Source: Parvibaculum sp963975745 (lineage in GTDB: Bacteria > Pseudomonadota > Alphaproteobacteria > Parvibaculales > Parvibaculaceae). Taken from it: DNA of 64,000 nucleotides. The notes beneath the pieces were generated by a model. The model saw only the letters and a program-made list of their open reading frames with translations. It was not told where the DNA came from and ran no database searches. Of the stretch, positions 52,922 through 61,833 are shown one piece after another. Both the position numbers and the translations under genes were made by a program. The stretch is from NCBI RefSeq assembly GCF_963975745.1, contig NZ_CAXBIB010000014.1:36644-100643 (forward strand), given 5' to 3'. Numbering within the stretch: position 1 is the stretch's first letter; each line of letters opens with the position of its first letter.

Positions 52922-53335
52922 GGCCGCCCCATCACTCTGCTGTCCGGCACCCGAACTCCGGACATACAACCTCGACGGGGCACCAACGGAACCGCCCCGG
53001 CTCGTCACTCAATTTATTTTGGATACTTGTTTTTGTTCAAAGGAGCAAACATCAATACTGTATTGCTTCGATTTTTATTACAAAAACACAGTATTGGTGG
53101 GCCCCTCTGAGGTTGTTAAACATACCGGCTGGTGACGGGTGAGGCAAGCGGAAGAATCGCATCCGTCAAAAAAAGTTCGCATGTGTGACGGCAGGCGCGC
53201 ACGCAATATCGTGTGTCCATCGCAACGCAAACATACAGCCGCGCCGACAAGTGTTGGTGTGGTCCGAATTATTTTTTTCGCCGCGCGAATGTTTTGCAAC
53301 GCACCCGTCCCGAAATGATGCGCGGTGCGCGCAAA
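52922..53335. other. AT-rich intergenic island with inverted repeat
   Basis: Roughly 53010-53100 is much richer in A+T than the surroundings. It contains perfect 9-base inverted arms CAATACTGT (53053-53061) and ACAGTATTG (53088-53096) with 26 bases between. No gene, DnaA box or recognisable promoter pair is supported. The repeat could be a regulator site for the rhodanese-dnaA transcript or a foreign remnant. Confidence 0.55.
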
Positions 53336-53367
53336 GAAAAAGCCCGCCGATCATTCGATCGCGGGCT
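53336..53367 (-). terminator. Terminator after rpsT
   Basis: Arms AGCCCGC (53341-53347) and GCGGGCT (53361-53367), with an inner GATC pair; the A-run on the left is a T-run on the minus strand. It lies 60 bases past the rpsT stop. Confidence 0.75.
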
Positions 53368-53427
53368 ATCCTATTTTCGTCATTCGATGATGAGCGGCAG
53401 AAGACGCTGCCGCGCAAAGAATGCCTG

Positions 53428-53691
53428 TCAGGCAAGTGCTTTCACACGCTGCGCGAAACGCGAAACCTTGCGCGAAGCCGTGTTCTTGTGAATGACACCC
53501 TTTTGCGCCGCGCGCATGATCTCGGGCTGCGCGGCGCGAAGCGCGACTTCCGCCGCCTTCTTGTCGCCGCTTGCCAGCGCTTCCTCGACCTTGCGGACGA
53601 AGGTCCGCATGCGGCTGCGCCGGTCCTTGTTGACCGCGGTGCGCGCTGCGATCTTGCGGATTGCTTTCTTTGCGGACGTTGTATTCGCCAT
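53428..53691 (-). CDS. rpsT: 30S ribosomal protein S20
   Basis: An 87-residue, lysine- and arginine-rich helical protein starting MANTTSAKKAIRKIAARTAVNK and ending KVSRFAQRVKALA, the standard S20 form. It binds 16S rRNA in small-subunit assembly. The start at MANTTSAKK is canonical; an in-frame extension upstream is not. Confidence 0.96.
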   Translation of the reverse strand: MANTTSAKKAIRKIAARTAVNKDRRSRMRTFVRKVEEALASGDKKAAEVALRAAQPEIMRAAQKGVIHKNTASRKVSRFAQRVKALA

Positions 53692-53871
53692 CGATCTTCG
53701 GACCTTGTGTCTCGCCCGGTCCAAGCCGGACCCGCGGAAATGCCGTTCAAGAATAGGCGGCCAGCCGAAGGCAAAGACGGTCTGGTGCCCTGAAAGCGGG
53801 GGTTATACGCGGCTGCCCCCCTTTCGTCAACAGGCCAAAACCCGGCGAAAACGCTGCAAATCCGGCCTTTT

Positions 53872-54648
53872 TCAACGGTTTCGGAACTGCGGCTGGCGCT
53901 TCTCGACAAAGGCGGCCATGCCTTCGGTCTGGTCGTCGGTCGCAAACATCGAATGGAACAGCCGGCGCTCGAAACGGACGCCTTCGGTCAGCGTCGTCTC
54001 ATAGGCCCGATTGACGCTTTCCTTGGTCATCATCGCGATCGGCAACGACATGGCAGCAACGCTCGCCGCCGCCTTCAGCGCCTCGTCGAGAAGGTCATCC
54101 GCGGCGACAACCCGGCTGACCAAACCGGCGCGCTCGGCTTCTTCCGCGTCCATCATGCGGCCGGTCAGACACATTTCCATGGCCTTCGACTTGCCGACAA
54201 AACGGGTCAGGCGCTGGGTGCCGCCCGCCCCCGGCATGACGCCGAGCTTGATTTCGGGCTGACCGAATTTGGCGGTGTCGGCCGCGATGATGAAGTCGCA
54301 CATCATGGCGAGTTCGCATCCGCCCCCCAGCGCGTAGCCCGCGACCGCGGCAATGACCGGTTTGCGACAGCGCGTCACGCGCTCCCAGTTGGCCGTGATG
54401 AAGTCTTCCCTGTAGACATCCATATAGGATTTCGGCTGCATCTCCTTGATGTCGGCGCCAGCCGCAAATGCCTTCGGCGAGCCGGTGAGGACAATGCAGT
54501 GAATGCCGTCGTCGGCCTCCCAGTCGTCCAGCGCCAGGGTCAGTTCATCCATCAGCGCCTTGTTGAGCGCATTCAATGCATCCGGACGGTTCAGCGTGAT
54601 CAGGCCGACCGCGCCTTTCTTTTCGACCAGGATGTTTTGATAGGCCAT
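53872..54648 (-). CDS. Enoyl-CoA hydratase
   Basis: A 258-residue crotonase: FAAGADIKEM and GYALGGGCELAMMCDFII form the oxyanion hole and first catalytic Glu, and FGQPEIKLGVMPGAGGTQRL holds the second Glu. Both acids present point to true hydratase activity on short- to medium-chain enoyl-CoA. Located between rpsT and mutM, a place where enoyl-CoA hydratase genes are commonly found in this class of bacteria. Confidence 0.93.
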   Translation of the reverse strand: MAYQNILVEKKGAVGLITLNRPDALNALNKALMDELTLALDDWEADDGIHCIVLTGSPKAFAAGADIKEMQPKSYMDVYREDFITANWERVTRCRKPVIAAVAGYALGGGCELAMMCDFIIAADTAKFGQPEIKLGVMPGAGGTQRLTRFVGKSKAMEMCLTGRMMDAEEAERAGLVSRVVAADDLLDEALKAAASVAAMSLPIAMMTKESVNRAYETTLTEGVRFERRLFHSMFATDDQTEGMAAFVEKRQPQFRNR

Positions 54649-54699
54649 TGATTTCTCCTGTCAGAGGTACTCGTTTGCTGCAACGACGGAAGGCCACAT

Positions 54700-55104
54700 T
54701 CATTCGGGCGTGATCGAAAATCGCACTTCCGTTCGCGCAATCGCGCCACTCGAAAGGGATACGATCTGGATTTCGAGTTTCTCGCCCTCGCGCCGGAAAA
54801 GCAGCAGTCCGCCGATCAATTCCAGTTCCTTAATGCGCGCCCAGCCGAGCTGCGGCAGCGTTTCCACATAAAAAGCACGCACATTGGCGGGCGCGACATC
54901 GCCGCGCGCCACGGCGCGAACAATGCGGCCGGTCGGCTTGTCGAAGACAATGCCGCCATCACCGGTTTCACTCAGGCCATCCATCAACGGCATATCCTCG
55001 ACCTTGTCGAGATAGCCGCCGGCCGCGAATGCTGCCGCCGTCGCCGCACAAAACAGCAGCAGCGCGGCGAAACCGGCGTGAAGCAGGGTGACGGGTCTCG
55101 TCAT
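54700..55104 (-). CDS. Small exported protein of unknown function after mutM
   Basis: A 134-residue protein with a signal peptide (LLHAGFAALLLFCAATAAAFA) and an alpha/beta body including DMPLMDGLSETGDGGIVFDKPTGRIVRAVARG and FYVETLPQLGWARIKE. The pattern recalls small periplasmic proteins found next to mutM in alphaproteobacteria. GAGGTGAAG precedes the ATG, 8 bases after mutM. Function unknown. Confidence 0.75.
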   Translation of the reverse strand: MTRPVTLLHAGFAALLLFCAATAAAFAAGGYLDKVEDMPLMDGLSETGDGGIVFDKPTGRIVRAVARGDVAPANVRAFYVETLPQLGWARIKELELIGGLLLFRREGEKLEIQIVSLSSGAIARTEVRFSITPE

Positions 55105-55112
55105 ATGGGTCT

Positions 55113-55994
55113 TCACCTCTGGCAGGATGAACAGAAAAAGGTCGAACGGCCCGATTGCACGATGCGGTTCACGGTACCGCCGCAACCGGGCTTTGAACAA
55201 GCATTGCCTTCGCGATCGTAAACAGCGAAGGAATGCTGAAAATAGCCCAGCGCCCCATCGGTATGCGCGTAATCGCGCAGGGTCGAGCCCCCGGCAACAA
55301 TGGCTTCTTCCAGAACGCAGCGGATCGCTGCGGCAAGCCGTGTCGAACGCAAGGGAGTCGCGACGGTCGCCGCCATGCGCCGGGGCGAGAGCCCGGCGCG
55401 GAACAGCGCCTCGCAGACATAGATATTGCCAAGGCCTGCGACCGTGCGCTGGTCGAGCAGCGCTGCCTTGATCGGCGTGCGGCGCCCCGCAAGGCGTTCG
55501 GCCAGTACCGGCCCGGAGAATGCATTTCCAAGCGGCTCGGGGCCCATCCCGGCAAAATGCCGCGACGCGTCCAGCGACGCCTCGGGGACCAGGTCCATGA
55601 AGCCGAAACGGCGATGATCGGCATAGACGATGCGGGTTCCGTCCTCCATATCGAAGACGACATGGTCGTGGCGCTCTGTCCCGGGCATTCCATGATGAAA
55701 ATGGCCCGGCGCCATCGGTCCGTCCGGCCCGTGAATGGTGAACCGGCCCGACATGCCGAGATGCATGATCAAAACCTCTTCAGGCGCCGTCGCTGTCGCA
55801 TCGAGACAGACAAGGATGTACTTGGCGCGACGCTCGAGACGGGAGACGCGCCGGCCGGTCAGGCGTCGGGCGAACCCCTTCGGAAAGGGAAAACGCAGGT
55901 CCGGTCGGCGCAAGGTCACATGCGCGAAGCGGCGACCCTCAAGTGCCGGGACGAGGCCACGGCGGACGGTTTCGACTTCAGGGAGTTCGGGCAT
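55113..55994 (-). CDS. mutM: Formamidopyrimidine-DNA glycosylase
   Basis: A 293-residue base-excision enzyme for 8-oxoguanine and ring-opened purines. It starts at MPELPEVETVRRGL (Pro is the nucleophile after Met removal; catalytic Glu next). LGMSGRFTIHG is the conserved loop, and a C-terminal zinc finger CSKPGCGG...FFCSSCQ carries all four cysteines. Transcribed divergently from ubiE. Confidence 0.96.
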   Translation of the reverse strand: MPELPEVETVRRGLVPALEGRRFAHVTLRRPDLRFPFPKGFARRLTGRRVSRLERRAKYILVCLDATATAPEEVLIMHLGMSGRFTIHGPDGPMAPGHFHHGMPGTERHDHVVFDMEDGTRIVYADHRRFGFMDLVPEASLDASRHFAGMGPEPLGNAFSGPVLAERLAGRRTPIKAALLDQRTVAGLGNIYVCEALFRAGLSPRRMAATVATPLRSTRLAAAIRCVLEEAIVAGGSTLRDYAHTDGALGYFQHSFAVYDREGNACSKPGCGGTVNRIVQSGRSTFFCSSCQR

Positions 55995-56058
55995 GGCGGC
56001 CTTCAACGCTCGCGGCACAGGCGGGGGATCAAAGTAGCGCCCCCGGCGACGGCGCGCT

Positions 56059-56871
56059 ATGGTCCGGCGCATGAGCGCAGACACAAAAAAGCGGACAGAG
56101 ACGGATACGACCCGAGCCTCGGAGAGCGAGACGCATTTCGGCTTCCGGACCGTTCGCGAGGGCGAGAAGGCAAAGCTCGTTCACGAGGTCTTCGAGCAGG
56201 TCGCCGAGCGCTACGACCTGATGAACGATCTGATGTCGGGCGGGCTTCATCGCGCCTGGAAGCAGGCGATGATCGACTGGCTCAACCCGCCGCGCAGCGC
56301 GCGGCCCTTTCATCTGATCGATGTTGCCGGCGGTACCGGCGATATTGCCTTTCGTTTTCTCGACCGTGCGGGCGCCGGCGCGCAAGTGACCGTCTGCGAC
56401 ATCAACGAACACATGCTCGGTGTCGGCCAGGACCGCGCCGAAGCGAAGGCCTGTGAGGGCCGCATCGAATTTGCGTGCGGCGACGCCGAGCGGTTGCCCT
56501 TTCCCGACCGTTCGTTCGATGCCTATACGATTGCCTTCGGCATTCGCAATGTGACGCATATCGAACAGGCGCTGGCCGACGCCTGGCGCGTGCTGAAACC
56601 CGGCGGACGGTTTCTCTGCCTCGAATTCTCGCATGTCGCCGTGCCGGGACTTGAAGACATCTACAATGCCTATTCGTTTGCCGCGATCCCGCGCATGGGC
56701 GAATGGGTGACCGGCGACGGCGCACCCTATCAATATCTCGTCGAGAGCATCCGGCGCTTTCCCGAGCAGGAAACCTTCAAGCAGATGATTGCCGCCGCCG
56801 GCTTCGGCAATACGAGCTACCGCAACCTCACTGGCGGCGTGGCGGCGCTGCATTCCGGCTGGCGCCTCTGA
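56059..56871 (+). CDS. ubiE: Ubiquinone/menaquinone C-methyltransferase
   Basis: A 270-residue SAM methyltransferase of ubiquinone synthesis: THFGFRTVREGEKAKLVHEVF, then FEQVAERYDLMNDLMSGGLHRAWK, the SAM motif IDVAGGTGDIAF and FGIRNVTHIEQAL. Neither ATG (56059 or 56071) has a clear ribosome site. The stop lies 2 bases before ubiB. Confidence 0.95.
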   Translation: MVRRMSADTKKRTETDTTRASESETHFGFRTVREGEKAKLVHEVFEQVAERYDLMNDLMSGGLHRAWKQAMIDWLNPPRSARPFHLIDVAGGTGDIAFRFLDRAGAGAQVTVCDINEHMLGVGQDRAEAKACEGRIEFACGDAERLPFPDRSFDAYTIAFGIRNVTHIEQALADAWRVLKPGGRFLCLEFSHVAVPGLEDIYNAYSFAAIPRMGEWVTGDGAPYQYLVESIRRFPEQETFKQMIAAAGFGNTSYRNLTGGVAALHSGWRL

Positions 56872-56873
56872 CG

Positions 56874-58481
56874 ATGCTGCGCGCATTCCGTTCCATCGGC
56901 CGATTGACCCGTGCGGCGCGCATTCTGGGCCGTCACGATGCCTTGATGCCGCTCGAATTGCGGGCGGAGATGCCGCCCCTGGTGCTGGCGCTTCTGCCGC
57001 TTGCCAAGATCCGCTTCCCCTGGGAAGCGCCGCCGCAGGAGATCGCCAGCAGCGCGGGCGAGCGCCTTGCGACGGCACTGGCGGCGCTCGGGCCTTCGTA
57101 TATCAAGCTCGGGCAGTTCCTGGCGACACGTCCCGATATCATCGGCGCCGAGCTCGCGCAGGACCTGACATCGCTGCAGGACAAGCTGCCGCCCTTCTCA
57201 ATGGCCGAAGCCCGCGCCATCGTCGAAGAAGGAATCGGCAAGCCAGTCGAGCAATTGTTCAGTGTCTTCAGCGAGCCGATCGCGGCCGCGTCGATTGCGC
57301 AGGTCCATCGCGCCCGGACACTGCCAGCGGACGCGCAGACGGAAGGCCGCGATGTGGCGGTCAAGGTGCTGAGACCCGGTATCGAGACGCGATTTGCGGC
57401 CGATCTCGACAGTTTTTTCTGGGTGGCCGAAACGGTCGAGCGCTTCCATGCGCCGGCGCGCCGCCTGCGGCCAGTCGAGATCGTGCAGACGCTGGCCGAC
57501 AGCGTGAAACTCGAAATGGATCTTCGCCTCGAAGCCGCGGCCATGTCGGAAATGGCCGAAAACACCGCCAAGGAGACGGGATTTCGCGTACCGCAGATCG
57601 ATTGGGAGCTGACCGCCCGACGCGTGATGACCATGGAATGGATCGACGGCATCGCCGCCTCCGACCGCGCCGCGCTCGTCGCCGCCGGGCATGACATGAA
57701 ACGGCTCGGGCAGCAGGTGATCCAGTCCTTCCTCACGCATGCGCTGCGCGACGGGTTTTTCCATGCCGACATGCATCAGGGCAATCTGTTCGTCGATGCG
57801 GATGGCGGGCTCGTCGCCGTCGATTTCGGCATCATGGGGCGGATCGACACGGAGGAGCGGCGTTTTCTCGCCGAAATTCTCTATGGCTTCATCTCCCGCG
57901 ATTACACGCGCGTTGCCGAAGTCCATTTCGAAGCCGGCTATGTGCCGAATTCGAAGAGCATTCACGCTTTTGCCCAGGCGCTGCGCTCGATCGGCGAGCC
58001 GATTTTCGGACGTTCGGCGCGCGAGGTATCGATGGGAAAGCTACTGTCGCAACTCTTCCAGGTGACCGACCAGTTCGACATGAAGACGCGGCCGGAACTG
58101 ATCCTGCTGCAGAAGACGATGGTTGTCGTCGAAGGCGTCGCCCGGCATTTCGACCCCGATCACAATATCTGGGAAAGCGCAGAGCCGGTGCTGAAAGCCT
58201 GGATGATCGAGCGCATGGCACCCGAGACGCGCATCGAGGAGGCGGCCGCCGGCGCCTTGCAGCTTGGCCGCATGATGAGCCATCTGCCCGATGTCCTCGA
58301 CCGCGCCGAACGCACCGCGCGCCTGCTTGCCGACAGCGTCGACGAGGAAGGCGTGCGCATTCATCCGACATCCGCCGACGCCATCGCCCGGGCTCAGGAT
58401 CGGCAGGCCGGGCCCGGACGGCCGCTTCTCTGGCTGGCGCTTGGTGCCCTTGGGGCCCTTCTCGTCGCCAACCTCTTGTAA
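56874..58481 (+). CDS. ubiB: Ubiquinone biosynthesis kinase-like protein UbiB
   Basis: A 535-residue UbiB/ABC1 kinase-like protein acting with the coenzyme Q synthesis complex. YIKLGQFLATRPDII has the KxGQ motif, AAASIAQVH is the altered A-rich loop, and HADMHQGNLFVD with VAVDFGIMGR is the catalytic region. A C-terminal hydrophobic helix (LLWLALGALGALLVANLL) is expected for membrane anchoring. Near-overlap with ubiE shows a ubiE-ubiB operon. Confidence 0.96.
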   Translation: MLRAFRSIGRLTRAARILGRHDALMPLELRAEMPPLVLALLPLAKIRFPWEAPPQEIASSAGERLATALAALGPSYIKLGQFLATRPDIIGAELAQDLTSLQDKLPPFSMAEARAIVEEGIGKPVEQLFSVFSEPIAAASIAQVHRARTLPADAQTEGRDVAVKVLRPGIETRFAADLDSFFWVAETVERFHAPARRLRPVEIVQTLADSVKLEMDLRLEAAAMSEMAENTAKETGFRVPQIDWELTARRVMTMEWIDGIAASDRAALVAAGHDMKRLGQQVIQSFLTHALRDGFFHADMHQGNLFVDADGGLVAVDFGIMGRIDTEERRFLAEILYGFISRDYTRVAEVHFEAGYVPNSKSIHAFAQALRSIGEPIFGRSAREVSMGKLLSQLFQVTDQFDMKTRPELILLQKTMVVVEGVARHFDPDHNIWESAEPVLKAWMIERMAPETRIEEAAAGALQLGRMMSHLPDVLDRAERTARLLADSVDEEGVRIHPTSADAIARAQDRQAGPGRPLLWLALGALGALLVANLL

Positions 58482-58619
58482 ACAATATATCTTTTTTGAA
58501 GATTTCCTTTCTTTCTCCGTCGGCGGATTTGATCTACAAATCCTTGGCGTGAATAATTATATTTTCACGTACAGCACAGCAGAACCTCCCGGGAGGCATT
58601 CTGACTGCGGCGCCGACGA

Positions 58620-59876
58620 ATGGAGAGGGACTTGGCCGAGGGCGTATTGAGCGGACGGCGCGTGCTGCTGATCATCGGCGGCGGCATCGCGGCTTATAAG
58701 AGCCTCGAGTTGATCCGGCGGCTGAAGGAGCGCGGCGCCTCGGTGCGCGCGATCATGACGAAAGCCGCGCATCAATTCGTGACACCGCTGTCGGTCTCGA
58801 GCCTCAGCGGCGACAAGGTCTATACCGATCTCTTCGATCTGACCGACGAAGCCGAAATGGGCCATATCGAGTTGTCGCGCGATGCGGACCTTCTCGTGGT
58901 CGCGCCGGCGACCGCCGACCTGATGGCGAAGATGGCCAGCGGCCTCGCCAACGATCTGGCCAGCACCGCGCTGCTCGCGACCGACAAGAAAGTGCTGATC
59001 GCACCCGCGATGAATGTGCGCATGTGGACGCACCGCGCGACGCAACGCAATCTCGAGACGCTGCTTGCCGACGGCGTCGATGTCGTCGGCCCCAATCAGG
59101 GCGACATGGCCTGCGGCGAATACGGGCCCGGCCGCATGGCAGAGCCCGCCGAAATTCTGGCCGCCATCGAAGCACATTTTGCCGAACTCGCCTTTCCGGG
59201 CGGCGGGCCGCTGAAAGGCAAGCGCATCCTGATCACGTCGGGGCCGACGCATGAGCCGATCGATCCGGTGCGCTATCTCGCCAACCGCTCCTCGGGCAAG
59301 CAGGGTTATGCGATCGCGCAGGCGGTGGCGCGGCTCGGCGCCGAGACGGTACTGGTTTCGGGTCCGACCAACCTGCCCTCCCCGCCCGGCGTCACCGTCA
59401 AGCGCGTCGAGACCGCGCGCGAGATGCTGTCGGCCTGCGAGGCGGCGCTGCCAGCCGATATCGCGATCTGCGCCGCCGCCGTCGCCGACTGGCGGGTGGC
59501 CAGCGACGCCGAACAGAAACTCAAGAAGCAGCCGGGCGAGCAGGCGCCGGCCCTGATGCTGGTCGAGAATCCCGACATTCTTGCCACGCTGTCGCAATTG
59601 ACCGCCAACCGGCCGCTGCTCGTCATCGGCTTTGCCGCGGAAACCGAAAAGGTGATCGCGCATGCCGTCGCCAAGCGGCAGCGCAAGGGCTGCGACTGGA
59701 TCGTCGCCAACGACGTCTCGCCGGCAACCGGTGTAATGGGCGGCGATCTCAACACCGTGCATCTGATCACGCGCGAAGGACAGGAGGACTGGCCGCTGCT
59801 GCCCAAGCAGGCCGTCGCCGAACGTCTCGCGCGGCGTATCGCCGATCATTTCTCATCTGCAAAGGCCGCCGAATGA
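58620..59876 (+). CDS. coaBC: Bifunctional phosphopantothenoylcysteine decarboxylase/synthetase
   Basis: A 418-residue two-domain enzyme of coenzyme A synthesis. The N-terminal flavin decarboxylase (CoaC) has LLIIGGGIAAYKSLELIRRL and APAMNVRMW; the C-terminal synthetase (CoaB) starts at LITSGPTHEPIDPVRYLANRSSGKQGYA. The catalytic Cys is in NQGDMACGEYGPGRM. The start may be the ATG at 58620 or the TTG at 58632, which has GGAG at a better distance. ATGA overlap with dut. Confidence 0.95.
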   Translation: MERDLAEGVLSGRRVLLIIGGGIAAYKSLELIRRLKERGASVRAIMTKAAHQFVTPLSVSSLSGDKVYTDLFDLTDEAEMGHIELSRDADLLVVAPATADLMAKMASGLANDLASTALLATDKKVLIAPAMNVRMWTHRATQRNLETLLADGVDVVGPNQGDMACGEYGPGRMAEPAEILAAIEAHFAELAFPGGGPLKGKRILITSGPTHEPIDPVRYLANRSSGKQGYAIAQAVARLGAETVLVSGPTNLPSPPGVTVKRVETAREMLSACEAALPADIAICAAAVADWRVASDAEQKLKKQPGEQAPALMLVENPDILATLSQLTANRPLLVIGFAAETEKVIAHAVAKRQRKGCDWIVANDVSPATGVMGGDLNTVHLITREGQEDWPLLPKQAVAERLARRIADHFSSAKAAE

Positions 59877-60349
59877 CGCTCACGATCGATGTCCGCGTGC
59901 AACGCTTGCCGCATGCACAAGGGTTGCCCCTGCCGCGCTATGAAACGGGCGGCGCGGCCGGCATGGATCTCATTGCGGCCCTGCCCGAGGATATGCCGCT
60001 GACGCTGGCGCCCGGCGCGCGCGCGCTGGTGCCGACCGGACTGGCAATCGCGCTGCCACAGGGTTTCGAGGCGCAGGTCCGGCCTCGCTCGGGACTCGCC
60101 GCCAAGAACGGTGTCACGGTTCTCAATTCGCCCGGCACGGTCGATTGCGATTATCGCGGCGAAGTGAAGGTCATCCTTATCAATCACGGCGCCGAGGCGT
60201 TCCTGATCGAACGCGGCACACGGGTGGCGCAGATGGTTGTGGCACCGGTGACCCGGGCGGCGCTCCATGAAGTCGAGACGCTCGACGAAACGGGGCGCGG
60301 GCAGGGCGGTTTCGGATCGACCGGTACATCGGGCATTGCAGGAAAATAG
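59873..60349 (+). CDS. dut: dUTP diphosphatase
   Basis: A 158-residue trimeric dUTPase: AAGMDLIA, PRSGLAAKNGV, NSPGTVDCDYRGEVKV, RVAQMV and the C-terminal arm GRGQGGFGSTG are motifs 1-5 in order. It overlaps coaBC by 4 bases. Confidence 0.97.
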   Translation: MTLTIDVRVQRLPHAQGLPLPRYETGGAAGMDLIAALPEDMPLTLAPGARALVPTGLAIALPQGFEAQVRPRSGLAAKNGVTVLNSPGTVDCDYRGEVKVILINHGAEAFLIERGTRVAQMVVAPVTRAALHEVETLDETGRGQGGFGSTGTSGIAGK

Positions 60350-60364
60350 CGGGGACGAGGGTCG

Positions 60365-60814
60365 ATGCTGAGACTTTCCAAGAAAACCTGGCTGGCGCTC
60401 GAAGCGGTGGTCGATGTCGCGATCAATGCGCGGCCCGATCCCGTGCAGTCCAAGGAAATCACCAAGCGGCAGGGAATCCCGCAGCGCTATCTCGAACAGG
60501 TGATGCAGCAGCTGGTACATGCGGGCATCCTGAAGGGCGTGCGCGGGCCGCGCGGCGGCTATACGCTGGCACGCGAGCGGCGGCGGATCGCGGTCGGCGA
60601 AGTGGTGCGCGTGGTCGGGGCGATGGAAGCCTCCGACGAACCCACCAGCAGCGGCCCTTCGGAACTCGGCGAACGCGTGATCGCGCCGCTCTGGGAAGAG
60701 GTGCAACGCGAGCTGATGACGAAGCTCGACGGCATTACGGTGGAGGATCTCTGCCAGAAGGCAGACGAGGCCGGCGTCGGCACATCGAAGCCGACAGCCG
60801 ATTTCACGATCTGA
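60365..60814 (+). CDS. Rrf2-family transcriptional regulator next to cysK
   Basis: A 149-residue winged-helix regulator: LSKKTWLALEAVVDVAINA, then EITKRQGIPQRYLEQVMQQLVHAGILKGVRGPRGGYTLARE. The cysteines that hold the Fe-S cluster in IscR and RirA are absent; only one Cys is seen (EDLCQK). So it is a CymR-like sensor, and its place before cysK suggests sulfur control. GGGACGAGGG precedes the ATG. Confidence 0.88.
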   Translation: MLRLSKKTWLALEAVVDVAINARPDPVQSKEITKRQGIPQRYLEQVMQQLVHAGILKGVRGPRGGYTLARERRRIAVGEVVRVVGAMEASDEPTSSGPSELGERVIAPLWEEVQRELMTKLDGITVEDLCQKADEAGVGTSKPTADFTI

Positions 60815-60870
60815 TAGGCTCCCCTGTCGGGGCGCACGGAAACGATTGAGCAGAGGCCCGGGAGGCCAGC

Positions 60871-61833
60871 ATGAGCGAAAGCAGCAAGAAGCCCGGACGC
60901 GGACGCGTCTATGACAGCATCACCGAGACCATCGGCGACACGCCGCTGGTGCGCATCAAACGCATGGCGGGAGAAGCCGGCGTCGTTGCCGACATCCTGC
61001 TGAAGCTCGAATTCTTCAATCCGCTGTCGAGCGTCAAGGACCGCATCGGCGTGTCGATGATCGAGGCGCTGGAACGCCAGGGCAAGATCGCCGAGAACAC
61101 GGTCATCATCGAACCGACATCGGGCAATACGGGCATCGCGCTTGCCTTTGTCTGCGCGGCCAAGGGCTACAAGCTCATTCTCTGCATGCCGGAAAGCATG
61201 TCGCTCGAACGGCGCAAGATGCTGGCGCTGCTGGGCGCGCAGCTCGAACTGACGCCGAAGGAAAAAGGCATGAAGGGCGCCATCGCACGCGCCGAGGAAC
61301 TGCTGACGCAGCATCCGAATTCGGTGATGCCGCAGCAGTTCGACAATCCGGCCAATCCGGAGATTCACCGCAAGACGACGGCAGAGGAAATCTGGAACGA
61401 CACCGACGGCAAGGTCGACGTCGTGATTTCGGGCATCGGCACGGCCGGGACCTTTACCGGCGTCGGTTCGGTGTTGAAGGCGCGCAAGCCCAGCGTGCGA
61501 ATGATCGCGGTCGAACCGGAAGACAGTCCCGTGCTGTCGGGCGGGCAGCCGGGACCGCATATGATACAAGGCATCGGTGCCGGCTTTGCGCCGGGCAATC
61601 TCGACAAGACGCTGATCGATGAAGTCGTCACCATCGGCAATGCGACGGCGTTCGAACATGCGCGCAAGGTCGCCCGGATGGAAGGCATCGCCTGCGGCAT
61701 TTCCTCCGGCGCCGCAATCGCCGTGGCGCTCGAAGTCGGCGCACGGCCGGAGATGAAGGGCAAGACGATCGTCGTGATCATCCCGTCCTTTGCCGAACGC
61801 TATTTGTCGACGGCGCTGTTCGACGGGCTCTGA
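60871..61833 (+). CDS. cysK: Cysteine synthase A
   Basis: A 320-residue PLP enzyme converting O-acetylserine and sulfide to cysteine. PLP-lysine region FFNPLSSVKDRIG, TSGNTGIALAF substrate loop and GIGTAGTFTGVG phosphate-binding loop. GGAGG-type site upstream. Its last 34 bases overlap the end of the convergent hxlR gene. Confidence 0.96.
   Translation: MSESSKKPGRGRVYDSITETIGDTPLVRIKRMAGEAGVVADILLKLEFFNPLSSVKDRIGVSMIEALERQGKIAENTVIIEPTSGNTGIALAFVCAAKGYKLILCMPESMSLERRKMLALLGAQLELTPKEKGMKGAIARAEELLTQHPNSVMPQQFDNPANPEIHRKTTAEEIWNDTDGKVDVVISGIGTAGTFTGVGSVLKARKPSVRMIAVEPEDSPVLSGGQPGPHMIQGIGAGFAPGNLDKTLIDEVVTIGNATAFEHARKVARMEGIACGISSGAAIAVALEVGARPEMKGKTIVVIIPSFAERYLSTALFDGL

Noticed and set aside
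50398..53427. Chromosomal origin near dnaA
   Set aside because: No TTATCCACA-like DnaA boxes were seen in either intergenic region, and alphaproteobacterial origins are usually elsewhere (near hemE or parAB).
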